This document shows, piece after piece, positions 18,023 to 29,596 of a DNA stretch of 64,000 nt. A program made the position numbers and the translations under genes. How positions within the stretch are numbered: position 1 is the stretch's first letter; every line of letters begins with the position of its first letter. Below the pieces are notes generated by a model. It did no database searches, had not been told where the DNA came from, and worked only from the letters and a program-made list of their open reading frames with translations. The stretch is from Dreissena polymorpha (lineage: Eukaryota > Mollusca > Bivalvia > Myida > Dreissenidae), in the NCBI RefSeq assembly GCF_020536995.1, contig NC_068363.1, forward strand, positions 1,860,861 to 1,924,860. Direction: 5' to 3'.

Positions 18023-18860
18023 AACAACACACAACAAAGTTATTATAACGAGCATGTTATTATTTACTATTTACAAAGTGCGATGTTGATATAATTTGCA
18101 ATTTTAAAGAAGTGGTATGGTCTTTAATTGTTGATGAGGCAATAAAATACGTGATTCTGAATCATAGCGATGAGGTCGATAAAAACTAGAGTTGTTTATA
18201 CTAGTTACGAAGAAAACTCCCCGAGTCCGCATGCCGCAATATAAAGCAATATATGTTTAAGAAATAGTTACCTTGACCTTATCCCAACTGGTCCCAAATG
18301 CAGTTACAAGATTGGTATGCGTGTCAGGTAGAGATATGATTGGTTGCATTAAAACCTTCATTATATTTTTTCTAGTTCAGGTCAGTATTATGAAACTTGA
18401 GTCTGTATTCACTAGACAATTCTTAGTCTTATGAAAAGATAAACAGAATATTTGCCATTGTCTTAAAAGCTGATATAAAAACAATTCTCTATTTAAGAAA
18501 ATGTAGGTGAAGATATTGCAGATTTCAACGAATAGAGGAATGGTTCAGCTTAAATGTTTCGATGAAAAGTCGATTTTAAAAAGCGGAAAAACATTTGTGT
18601 TTGTTATTATGTATACATTTGTATGATGATAAAAATCGCACTTTCACAATGTCGAAACAGAAACAATGCTTAAAAGTGTCAGTGTTTCTAGGATGTAAAA
18701 TGTAGGTTGACACCTTATTCAAGTTTGTTTTCTTCGGACATTCAGAGAAACAAACGGATTTACGGAATGACGGACACATAGACAGACATACAACCAGCGT
18801 TGATTCCTGTAAACCCTCCATTACATGTAATTTATGACAGTGGGTAAATTATTTTTTTTA
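18023..18860. other. DNA following the broken GIMAP exon; no gene seen
   Basis: AT-rich sequence without a recognisable coding frame. A TCTGTATTCACTAGACAATTC-type segment near 18400-18430 looks like a dispersed repeat. Confidence 0.4.
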
Positions 18861-18930
18861 TACGAATACCTGCAGTACGGGTAAAACGATTAATATTGAA
18901 ACAATTAAAACGATAAGGGTTTGGCCCGAG
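18861..18930 (+). repeat. Repeat shared with the left edge of the window
   Basis: About 65 bp closely resemble bases 1-62 (ATACGAATACCTGC, GTACGGGT, TAATATTGAAAC). Each copy lies downstream of where a GIMAP G1 exon would be, so it could be a duplicated intron segment or a common repeat. Confidence 0.6.
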
Positions 18931-19239
18931 CCAAAATGCCGCAAGAGTCTTTGCTTATGGATTATTTTAGTAATCTTAAGTCGTGCCTAAAAGCCACAAC
19001 CTTATTGATAAACAGAATTGAGAGTTCAACACAAGCCACTTAGTATTATGTCCAGAGCTTATCAGTCTCCGCCTGCAGAGACCTTATGGGTTATTGAAGT
19101 ACTTGGGAGCAGGCTTTAACATCATTTTTTCCCCGGAAAACTCATCCCCGAGTTACTGGTTGGTTGGTCATCTGGTACGGCTACTGAAAAAACGGTTGGT
19201 AAAATGCGTCGATATTCGGGGACTTATTGAATAGCCTTT
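18931..19239. other. Left part of a decayed transposon
   Basis: No usable frame is seen, but this DNA directly precedes the transposase relic and may be its decayed upstream part. Confidence 0.3.
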
Positions 19240-19682
19240 TAAGTAAATACATACCTAGTCGCGGTGATGGGACGCATCTCTTGATTCTAGATGGACAACG
19301 CTCACATATATAAGTGGGTCAAGTTTACCGTGCAAAAGCTTACAACATTGTGCTGTTTATACTTCTTTCATTTTAGGGACCTTACCAGCGTATGTATAAG
19401 AATGCATGCCACACAATAATGCACCAAGCCGCTGCTGGAATTAACAGGTACACATTGTATGGACTCTCTTGCAAAGTGTATAATAAGGCTTTGATACCAG
19501 GCTATCTCTGGACAGGATTCAATCGAGTTGGCATTTACCCTCTCATCGATGGAATCTTACTAAAGCCGGATTTCGTTCCTACTCAATTGTATACAACTAT
19601 ATGTGTTGGTATACACAATGGACCGATTATAGGACATGCATGCAAAACAAACAGAATTGATCAATACATTATAAAGAAGTGA
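19240..19682 (+). pseudogene. Relic of a DDE transposase (pogo/Tigger/jerky-like)
   Basis: Around 19268-19310 the plus strand encodes GDGTHLLILDGQRSHI, which is the second catalytic aspartate region of DDE_1 transposases (LLxLDGHxSH type). A later frame at 19392-19682 encodes ALIPGYLWTGFNRVGIYPL, matching the C-terminal GF-x-x-x-GIYP signature of the same family. The two parts are in different frames with a gap between them, so the gene is dead. No terminal inverted repeats were found. It is a plain DNA transposon remnant. Confidence 0.68.
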
Positions 19683-19817
19683 AACTCCAGCTGCTGGAGC
19701 AGTATTGAATTTTCATTAAAAACAATTAGTTGGTCCTTTATTTAAGGCAAGTGACCGATTGCCAAAACAGTACAAAACAGCACAATACAAACCAACATAA
19801 ACACAAAATATGAATAA

Positions 19818-19925
19818 AGCTGGGGTCACCGCCTTGGAGCGGTCAATGCAAAGCATTGGGGGTTTAAACCTGGTTATAGAGCGCTAAACCTCACACTTGG
19901 CCCAGCAATATTCATAATACATTTA
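19818..19925 (+). repeat. Possible SINE-like dispersed repeat
   Basis: GGGGTCACCGCCTTGGAGCG and the later GGGGGTTTAAACCTGG and TTGGCCCAGCAATATTCAT segments are far more GC-rich and patterned than the surroundings. I recall similar repeats from bivalve genomes, but I cannot confirm the family here. Confidence 0.4.
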
Positions 19926-22093
19926 AGTGTAAATAAAATTTAACGTCATAGCATTGTAACTCAAATTAAACAATAATAAAAGGGAATTAAAACGCATTCA
20001 ATTTCATTACTATTTAATTACTCAATTGCATTGAAGATACAAGAGTAACAGAATTACAACTTTTTGACGAACGATCAAATAAAACTATTAACAATTGTCA
20101 ACTACATTCCTTCTTTATAGAAAAGATTTGAGAATATAGAATCATAGAGTTAATATCTCAGATAATCATCGCGCAAATACAGGAACATGTCAGTAAGAAG
20201 AAAATTTTAAATTCTTGCAGGTAAGGATATAAATTACAAATCAAATGCATAAGCAAATTAGCAATCAAGGTCTTAGCAATCATGCAAAAAGAACAACAAC
20301 TCAAACCGCTCCCCTAAAATATATTCTTAATTACAAACAAATCATATTGGCGTTTCAATCAAACCTGAAGACTGTGGCTCTGAAGTTGAATTTATTCGTG
20401 ATGAAGAAAGGTGCTGTATTGGCAACCTGTTCACATCACATGTAATGTCATGTGCAACATCACACATCTTCACTTCATGGGAACAGTTTTATGGTGTTAG
20501 AAATGGAAGAGCATTATTGAATTGGCCACACGTCAGAGTTGTCCGGACTCTGGAGACATTCTTCTTTCTTCAGTGCACTGAAGAATAGTAATGTTTGAAT
20601 GAAATTAAAACTGTATGTACATATGTGAATATTTTGTTGTTATTTCGTTTTGCGTTTTTTATGTCCATGCAATGATAATCTTTTACATGTATTTATAAAT
20701 TTACTTTTTCTGCTTATTGAACGCTTATATTATTCCCAAGTAATTTTGTATTTTTTTTAAATATTAATAGTCTGCACAGCTAAATGTAGGATTATTGCCG
20801 ATTTCTATCATCGGGCCTTCAAAATACTTTTTGAATCAATTATCGCATAAAAGATCATTGAACGATGATTTTTTTGTCAGCTATGTCGAAACAATACTTA
20901 CACACTTATACTACAGTGCTTTTGAAATACAACGTTAGCTGTGTCACAAGTTGAAATTTAACACATATAATTTTTTTGTATTTTGATATTGTCAACTCTT
21001 ATAAAGTTAGTATAAAATGTATGTTATAATTGTCTCCTTAATGAAAGATTATTCGATTGTATTCAATCTGATGTGTGTTTTTGATTCGGTTTTGCCAAAG
21101 TTTGCTTTGTTTCCACTATTATTGTCAAAACATAAGGGCACGTAATAGTGTCACATTTTATCGCATTGTTGCGGCTAGTTATTGTCCAATAAAGTGAAAC
21201 ATTGTAATTTCATGAGTCGTTCAAATACCAATTGTGCACTCCTTTTAAAGTTAATCTAATAGTTCATTTGGCGAAAATTTAGATAATATTGCCGAATGCA
21301 GCAACAATTAGGAAATTCCCAAAACAAGTCCGGCACAAAACATAAGTGTCGACTTGGTTCAAATAACATCATTGATTAAACAAAGTATTTCGAAAGCACA
21401 CACTTTAACTTTCAGAGTGTCAACTCTGATAAAGTAAGATCGAAGTTAGCGTTATGTTTGTCTCCCTTAGGACAGATAAATATAATCACGTTTATACCCG
21501 TTGATTTGTGTTAATCGAGATCGAGGTTCAAGGCTGTGTTATCATATTTTTATGTCCGAGTTGTGAAATCGAAATCGAAAGTGTCTGTATTAATTATGAT
21601 CTAACATAACAACAGACTAAGTACTGTGACAATAATGTCGTTGTGCACAGGAATTCGCATATCGTATGTGATTTTATTGAATAGGATACATGAAGTGAAT
21701 TAAGCTATACATTGAGCAAGAATTTTAAAGCAGTTGTACGAATTAAACTCATCATAACATACTATTACATATTAGGTGTAAGTTACATTCACTTTTTATT
21801 TGCTTTAGGACTGCATTCATTAAAAAATACTCTTTTAGATAAAGCGTAAGTGACATTAAATCGATGAATAGCAAAAGAAATCGTACACAGACTTAGAAAG
21901 GATCATTTAAATACAATAATTGTTTCTCGAACATGATTAGATACCGAAATTGCGTCATGTATAATACAGATGGACAGTTGGAAGTTACGTACACTTAGTT
22001 GTAAACATTAAGGTATACCTTAGGTATATTTATATAAAGATTTATACACACTAGAAAAGGTGCGTTAAAAAGCAAATAATATATTATATCAAT
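19926..22093. other. Intergenic DNA upstream of the HSPA12-like gene; no gene seen
   Basis: AT-rich sequence. A 66-codon frame at 20245-20445 has no recognisable content. No strong promoter or repeat could be identified. Confidence 0.45.
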
Positions 22094-23823
22094 ATGGGGG
22101 GTAAATCCACAAAAGAACCTGCTGTAGTCGCCGCCATATATTTTGGGACGACGAATACAGGTTACGCCTTCAAGTTTGCTTCCGACGACACAATTTACAG
22201 CGCCTTTAACCAAACTAAAGTACGCGTTCCAACGTGCGTTCTTCTGAATCCAGACAAGACGTTACGTGCATTCGATAAGAAGGCAGTTGATGCTTATGAC
22301 AAAATGTCGTCCAAAGAGCAGATATCTCATTTTTACTATAAACATTTTAAAATGTTGCTATATAAAACGGAATCAAGAGATGTGAATATTACTATATCTG
22401 ACATACAAGGAAACGATATGGACGCTTTAGAAGTCTTTAAAATCGTGCTGGCACATATGAAGAGACAAATATTACAAGACATAAAAACTAGGAAGTTTTT
22501 TAATAAACCCATGCTGGATCAAAAGGTCCAGTGGATTATAACTGTGCCTGGCATTTTGAGTGATTTTTCCAGGAACTTTATGCGACAAGCTGCCGAGGGT
22601 GCAGGATTCATTCCTGAAAATACCAGACTTGTGCTAGAGCCCGAAGCAGCATCGGCTTTTGTGAAAAGTTAAAAAATAGCTATCAAAGGCCATTCGTGCG
22701 TTCGATTGGAGAAAGGTCAACGGTACATCATTGCTGATCTTGGGGGAGGGACAATTGATATTTGTGCCCACGAGATTCTTGATAAAGGAAGAGTAACTAA
22801 ATTATGCAGGCCATGTGGCGATTACGGAGGTGGGACTGTCATTGACCAAGAGTTCTTTAATTTCTTGTTAAACTATTCGGAGGAGAGGTTTTCGAAATGT
22901 TTAAAACCGACAATCGATTGAAGTTCTTTGAACTTAGGGGAGATTTTGAAAACTAAAAAAAAACTACGTTTTCGAACAGCACTGATGAGGTCGTCATAGA
23001 TGTAGGTAGTCTTATACACGAGTATCAACAAAAGGAGAAAGAAATAGCAATCGAAATGCTTGACATATCTTTATATGGAAACAAAGTCCGTCTGCATGAA
23101 AACAATACCCACATGTATTTTTCCAATCGGGCGATGAAAGAGTTCTTTGAAAAGTCACGGTCGGCTATAATTAAAAACATGAAAAAAAATTATTGAAGAA
23201 TCACAAAAAAGGCAAGCCTATTCAGTCCATTATGTTGGCTGGAGGGCTTTTAGAATCGCCTTACATACAAGAATGTATAAGGAAGGAATTTGAGGGGGAA
23301 TTACAAGTCATCTGTGCAGACGAAGGTAGATTGTCTGTGGTGAAAGGTGCTGTCATATTAGGATGTACGCCGAGAGGCAATATTACAAGAAAAGCGCCGT
23401 ATACGTACGGATTTTATCAAATACGACCATTTGATTTAACAAAGCACGACCAATCCCTTTGCATAATCCACAATAATGTGAAGCAGTGCGACAAATTGTT
23501 TTGTAAATTGATCGAGAAGGGACAGACCATGCATCATAATGAGTCCTTTGCGGTAGAAGGCGAAATCACAATACGAGACTAAGATTTGAAAAAAAAAATC
23601 GCCATATGTCGCTATGGCGGTCGTCGCTAACCGATCCTAAATACTGCTTACCAAACGAGGACAATCAGGCCCAGCTTGTAGCGAAGATTGACATAGAACC
23701 ACCGGAAGGTGGATGGCCGAGCAAGCTGAAACACGTGCAGTTGATGATAACGAATTTGTAATCAAGTTTATGAACAAAAACAATCGTATGGAATTTAAAA
23801 CGACCGTTACTTATGTAAACTAG
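22094..23823 (+). pseudogene. HSPA12-like Hsp70-family gene, broken
   Basis: The ATG at 22094 begins MGGKSTKEPAVVAAIYFGTTNTGYAF, the phosphate-1 loop of the HSPA12 branch of Hsp70 (normally A-I-D-F-G-T-T). Then come VQWIITVPGI, RLVLEPEAASAF, IIADLGGGTIDICAHE (phosphate 2), DYGGGTVIDQEFF, SIMLAGGLLESPYIQE (adenosine motif) and a C-terminal region with LTDPKYCLPNEDNQ. The order covers the whole ATPase domain, and HSPA12 proteins lack the standard substrate-binding domain. Bivalves have very many HSPA12 genes linked to immunity and stress. Damage: the key aspartate of phosphate 1 is tyrosine; an in-frame TAA lies at 22670-22672; another stop at 22919-22921; frameshifts near 22930-22980, at the A-tract near 23182, near 23580 and near 23755. 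No intron is seen, so it may be a single-exon copy. Almost surely a pseudogene. Confidence 0.85.
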
Positions 23824-25086
23824 TAGCGACTACAGCGGTCTAATAGGTCCGTTAAACAATCTGTTTGTGTTTGTAATTGACATTTTGCTGTGATGGTCAT
23901 AAGGGCATTATAGTTGCTCTCAAATTTCATTTTTGCATTTCATATTATTAAAGTCTACCGTTCATTGATGTGTATTAATATGTATACACGCACTTGCGGA
24001 AAGAGTTCAAATATGTGCATTTTTTGCTTATTTTTTATTTAACTGTTATACGTGTAGCATTTAAACAAAACATGCATTGAATAATGAATTATAATCGCAA
24101 TACTGACTTGACATAAATGTTAAATAAAGTCGTCATTAAAGGACAATATACCAGTAATGTAGTTTTCTTATTTCAAAATATTTATGAATTGAACATCATC
24201 GATGCAGAATGGAAAGCTGTATAATTGTCAACCAGTCTGAGCAATTTTCTACGATTGTAAATTATGCTATTATACATCCTCATCTTTCGCTATTATAAAT
24301 GCGACATTGGAAAGTCAATTAAGTAAACTCTTCTGTGTATTACTTTTAACGTAAGGTAACAACTATATATAGCACCACATAACGTTTTTGAAAACTAAAA
24401 TGTGTGATTGTTAAACAATATTCCGATAAATGCCTAAAATTTGTTCCCATGAAATACATATTTTTTAGGAAAATGGCACCTTCCGTTGTTATTGGCTGAA
24501 CACGTATCCGTTAAGCAACACATACTCATACTGTTAGTTTACTCAATCACAACAGGTTGTGTTCAAATAAAAGCCATATGAGCGTACATGGCGTCAAATG
24601 ACGTAAAAAACTCTTACGCAAATTGATAAGTTAAGTGAAGTGATATAACTTGTCAAAAGCGATGCAAACATCGATGGAATTCTTGTAAATTTCGGTCATT
24701 AATAGCCTTTACGAAATATATGCTTTGTTGTTCTTAACAGCCAAATGTGTTGTAAATCAGATAACGTGTATAATCGCTGAATTATTCTACGATTTCAAAA
24801 AATACGCATGTATTATTTAGGAAATTAAGCACATGCCTTAAATAAAAAGACCAGCAAATGTAAAGAAGAATTTCACCTAAAAGAGTTTATTGAATTTCGT
24901 TGTTTACACGATCGATATATTGGAATTTTGTCCGTTCGATTAATTGTTATGCACTTCTGCATAGATCGGTTGATTGCTTTTTATTGAATACCGTTTTCAC
25001 CATTAGGGAACATGTGTACGCCATGTCTGTTCGTCTATTCGAAATTTCTACACAAAGTGATACTAGTTGTATGAAACTTGATATAC
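23824..25086. other. Intergenic DNA; no gene seen
   Basis: AT-rich DNA between the HSPA12 pseudogene and the Harbinger element. The short frames have no recognisable content. Confidence 0.45.
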
Positions 25087-25089
25087 TTA

Positions 25090-26748
25090 AGGCCCGGTCA
25101 CACCGCCAGAACTTTGCTGGAGTGTTCCTTGAACGGTATTAAGAGGGGCCGAATTTCGGCAACGCTCGTCACCGCGCACAAAATGGGGAAAAAATCGGCA
25201 ACACGGGCGTTGCCAAAGCGGTGCACCGCTGAAGCCAGCGTTGGTTTAGAGTTGGTTTAACGGTATCGAGCGGTAGCGAGCTTTGGTTTAGCGGTGACGC
25301 GCGCGTTGATAGAGCGGCGTTCTTCGCATGCGCGCGTCGGCTCGGCGGGAGTTTAACGTTGGTATAGCGGCAAACCGCTTCTGACTACGGAACTAAACGG
25401 ATCGCTTTGATAGACGTTCTGATAATTTTTGATAGAAGTCAATAGTTGAAGTTCATCATGCCAAGTAGACAAAAGAAGTGGAAAGCTGGAGATGAAGAGG
25501 CAGCATTCTGTAGAACTCTGAGTCAGAGTTGGGAGGAGCTTTACAGGCCACGTGCTTGCCATCAATGGCACCACCTGTGTGAGGAAACTTCCATCTCTGG
25601 TACCATTGGTCAGCCAGGTCTCTCCATCCTTGTTCAGTTGTTGAGCAAAACAAAAATTCATCTGTGTACTCCTCAATGATGACCTTTACCACTTCTCTAA
25701 CTACCAACCTGGTGGTGTTGTGGGGAACCCTCCAGGCGTATTGCATGTTTCTGTAGGTGTTACCAGAGGCCAGGTGCCGTAGGGTGATTGCCAATTTGAG
25801 ACCAGGTTCCAAGCTCGGTCGGTAATTGGTGTCTTGTTTGGTCAGTCGGGGGGTCAGCCTCTGTACAACTTCATCAAACATTGCTGGTGGCATCCTCCTA
25901 AAGTGATGGAAGGCTCGTGGATCCTCATTCCTCAGCTCCACCATCAGCTTGTTATACAGTCCATGTTCAGGCCTTCTCAGTATCCACTTTCTGACCCACA
26001 CAACTCTGTCTCTCCTTCTTCTCTCTCTTTTCCGTCTGTCAACAACTTGTTGCAATCTGAGGAGGTTCTGATTCTGCTGCTGGACTAGTGCACCAATCGC
26101 AACAAGTCTCACATCATCCATGGTAGAACACTTTTACTGTAACTGAGCAAATGAAAGTAAGGTCTGCACTCAACGGTAGCTCGATTCTAAATGGACTCCT
26201 GACTCATTTCTCCCCGTATATATAGCCAAATTCTGGTCCCGCTCCAACACCTCAATACCAACGCCAAACCAAAGTTCATCACTACAATGGATCGCTACTT
26301 CAACGCCCGACACCGTTCCAGCTATCCCGTGTCCGTTTGAAAAACGCTTACAACCGCTCCACCAAAGTTTGTGCAACGTTTAATCACCGCCCGGGCAAAG
26401 CTTGCGAAGCAGCGGTTGTCCAGCATTCAAGATTTCTGCGTTGGCCTTGCGGACCCAAACGTTCACGAACTTGCGTCTAGCGGTGCCAAACTTTGACTTG
26501 CGTTGGTAGAACGGTGGTGAACTTTGTCAGAGCGGAAAATTGCCCGCTCCTCACCGCTCGCAATATTTTGTGCAGATCAAAACTTTCTGAGCGGTAGGAG
26601 GAACCATCAGCGGTGACCGTGCGTATACGGCGTTGCCTTAACGGTGGCCAACTTCTGTTTAACGGTCGCGAACGGTGGCGAGCGGTGATGATTGTTTTTC
26701 ACCGCTACAGGAACGCTCAAGCAAAGTTCTGGCGGTGTGACCGGGCCT
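25090..26748 (-). mobile_element. PIF/Harbinger DNA transposon, internally deleted, with exact ends
   Basis: Terminal inverted repeats begin AGGCCCGGTCACACCGCC at 25090 and end in its complement at 26748 and extend about 40 bp (through the CAGAACTTTGC segment). TTA flanks both ends (25087-25089 and 26749-26751), the target duplication typical of PIF/Harbinger. The outer 360 and 600 bp are GC-rich and full of GCGGT/ACCGC subterminal motifs, likely transposase-binding sites. The inside holds only the first part of a Harbinger transposase, so the copy is non-autonomous. The base composition differs sharply from the neighbouring AT-rich DNA. Confidence 0.93.
25456..26121 (-). pseudogene. Harbinger transposase (HARBI1-type), N-terminal part only
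   Basis: The minus-strand frame starts at the ATG 26119-26121 and gives 221 codons. The N-terminal part carries a basic RRKRERRRRDR stretch, then RMPPAMFDEVVQRL and LRHLASGNTYRNMQYAWRV, all typical of the helical region of Harbinger transposases. The first catalytic aspartate follows in the block FPHTGGAIDGKHVACKAPPN. After NSDSEF the family similarity stops and the frame runs into unrelated sequence. The later aspartate and glutamate of the DDE triad are therefore missing, consistent with an internal deletion. The protein could not cut DNA. A family member is about 350-400 residues long. Confidence 0.9.
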
Positions 26749-26751
26749 TTA

Positions 26752-28782
26752 CAATAACAATTTGCGGATTATACACACCGTTTTGTTTCACCGTTACTAA
26801 ATATAAACTAATTTTAAAGTGCAATAATTCACAAAAAGGAACGTTACAGTCGGTGTACACATTTGGCTAAATTAAAACAAAAATCTTCTTTAAATCGCTT
26901 TCTCTGTTGAACCCTTCTTCTGTCTGAACGCAAACTTAATTATCTCAAATTGTAGATAAGATATGTTAAATCAACTTGGTAACCATATTATTTATTATGC
27001 ATAGCCATTTGGTATAGTCATGAAGAAGAGTTTTTGTTCTAAGACTAACAGTCATTTCAACAGAGGTCGAACGTTTGTTAAATGCTTGTCATTAAGTTGT
27101 TCTGCTCCGACAAATAGTTACTGGATATGACTTTGAGAGCTCTCGTGAAGTGATAACGCTCGATTCGCACGTCATGTATACTATTTTATAGAGAACTTCG
27201 CTGATAGTGAACTCCTATCATGTTCTGTACTGATTGCATAACTGTCCAGGTCGTGCTGCACTTGATATTCATATTTGCAATTTAACATAGATTGGATCCA
27301 TATTTATAGTACACAATTTATCTATGCGATACACATTCATGATTGCGTAAGTAAATTTGTCCCTCACAGTTTTCATATCGTGAATGTGTGCATGTATTCC
27401 CGAAACAAACGAGTTAAATTTTAAACTATACGTTAACTTTGTTAATTAATATATGTATTACAGTCATATCAATCAGTGTCATTGAGAGAGGGAGGTTGTT
27501 CTGTATAGTAAATTTTAACGAGTTGGTGCCTTATTATTGATATTTTTATATTATAGATTTGAGGCTAATTAAATAATGTATAAACAAGTTTATGTCTGTG
27601 TAAAATAAATAAATTGACATGATTTACATATACTATAATGCTTGATAAATTAAATCGATAAAACACAATATACTCGTTTGATGTGTTTATTTTAAATAAT
27701 TCATCGAGAAATTCTATATGAGCGTACGGTGTCTTTAAATTGTTGAAACTAAGTTATTTTGAATTGACCCGCTTACATTAGACAGTTGTGTGCTATTCAT
27801 AAAATAGCCTAATATGTTCACTATAATTAGCATTTGAATTTCAATTTAACCATTGACATAGAACCTGTGGTGAACACAATGACTAAAAATCGTAAACATT
27901 AAGCGAAGTTATGTGGGAATTCCTTAGTGATCAATAAGTTCTACCCGGACAATAACTATTCATAATGTTAAATATAAATAAATACTAACAAACATTTGAA
28001 CTTCAAGTCTGTCCTTTAACTCGAGGACTTTAGACTTGTTCGCGACACATCGTCTTAAGTTGTTGAACAGTTGTGCTGTATTAAACTTGATAAAGCTCTA
28101 TGCATAACGAAGTTCTGTCGACCCTTAATAAAAGAGACTGGTTCATGCACGCCATATACCGTCAAATGTTGGTCTTAAAGTTTGCAAGATTTTTTCGGCA
28201 ATGTAGAAAAGAAGGAACGTTTAAGTTATATCCCAGTAACGTGATATGGATAGATCACCAATATACTTACCGAAACTAAAATATCAGCTCATCAATACTT
28301 ACCCTACTGCTATGTTAAAGACAAGGATAATCAATGAACGGACGAAGAGCGATGATTTGTATATGCGCGCCATATATATCCAACATAAATCGTAATGTCC
28401 ATATTGCAGCACTTTTAGAGGAAATAAACTGAAATGTAGTTGATTTGTTTAAGCATGATCGCGCTCCTTTGTGAGAGAGCATTGTTATAGGTTATCTTTA
28501 ATCATTTATAGAGCACTTTAATCGTAAAATATTTGACCCTTATTTGACTAATTTGGGTATTCAAATGTTCCATTAAATGCGCAAAAATAAATTGGAAAAC
28601 CCGGCAGCGTCAGCAAATAACGAAAACAAACAGTAAGATTAAACACGTGTATCTGTATACAACAAAAACACTTCTTCAGGACGTTGATTTCTCAATATAT
28701 CAATCGGCCATATAAATACATGCACATTCATGTATTGTGTGTTAAGACAGGTACTTACATGTTTTATTTGATAGTATATAGG
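26752..28782. other. Intergenic DNA; no gene seen
   Basis: AT-rich, with no coding frame or recognisable repeat. Confidence 0.5.
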
Positions 28783-29009
28783 GGTTTTTATGCATGTGCG
28801 TAAAGTGTCTTCCCAGTTTAGCCTGTGCTTATATGATATTTTTCGTTTCAACAGAGACTCTTCTTATCAAAGACCAAGTTAAGGCGGAAAGTGTCGTCCC
28901 TGATTAGCATGTGCGGCCTGCACATGCTCATCCGTGCGGACTGCACAGGCTAATCTTAGACGACAATTTACGCACATGAATTAAACCCCCTTTTAACAGA
29001 GCACGACCC
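28783..29009. repeat. Fold-back repeat, copy 1 (dreissenid-type)
   Basis: The sequence is built of inverted copies: GCATGTGCGTAAAGTGTC at the left and GACGACAATTTACGCACATG at the right, around GCGGACTGCACAGGC palindromes. Copies at 31151, 51528 and 63924 share the AAAGTGTCGTCCCTGATTAG block. It is non-coding and probably a MITE-like element. Confidence 0.8.
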
Positions 29010-29375
29010 ATTTATATTCGTCGACATGAATTGTCGATGTTTTCAAAAAATGACTTTTTTCATGGACACGTTCATTCGTGGATTTCTGATTTTATAAAGA
29101 AAATGGGGGATTTGTTTCGGTCATTTTCCGATGTGCCTGTATTAAATTCGCTGATCAGTCATCCAATGAAATTAAAACATACATTACTGTCCCACGAATA
29201 ATCATATATTTCAGTTATACGGTATGGTTGTTTTAAATATATATTACGTAAATATATTTCTATTGTAAACAGTTAGTAAAATCAAAGTACTGACATTACT
29301 GGTGTGACGATGTTTTTGAAGAGGATGGATATAAAAGCATCAATTTAAGTTTATCTACATCACAACAATTGTGTA
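29010..29375. other. Intergenic DNA; no gene seen
   Basis: Ordinary AT-rich DNA between the fold-back repeat and the low-complexity tract. Confidence 0.4.
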
Positions 29376-29596
29376 TTTGGGTACACACAAAAATCTGGGT
29401 ACAACAATTTTGGTTACGAAAAAATTATGCCAAAAAAATGTTGGGTACGAAAAAAAAATTGGGTACAAAAAAATGGGTACGAACAAAAATTTTGGTACAA
29501 AAAAAATTGGTACGAACAAAAAAATTGCAACAAAAAAAAATTGGGTACGAAAAAAAATTGGATACGAAAAAATTTGGGTACGGAAAAAATTGGGGG
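29376..29596 (+). repeat. Cryptic A-rich repeat with GGTAC spacers
   Basis: An irregular array of A7-A9 runs separated by TTGGGTACG or TTGGTACAA elements, with a period of about 12-18 bp. Long frames across it on both strands are made of lysine- or phenylalanine-rich repeats and are not genes. The array ends sharply in a more GC-rich stretch. Confidence 0.75.

Noticed and set aside
25446-26088. Plus-strand frames in the Harbinger element
   Set aside because: Antisense shadows of the transposase frame; no family motif.
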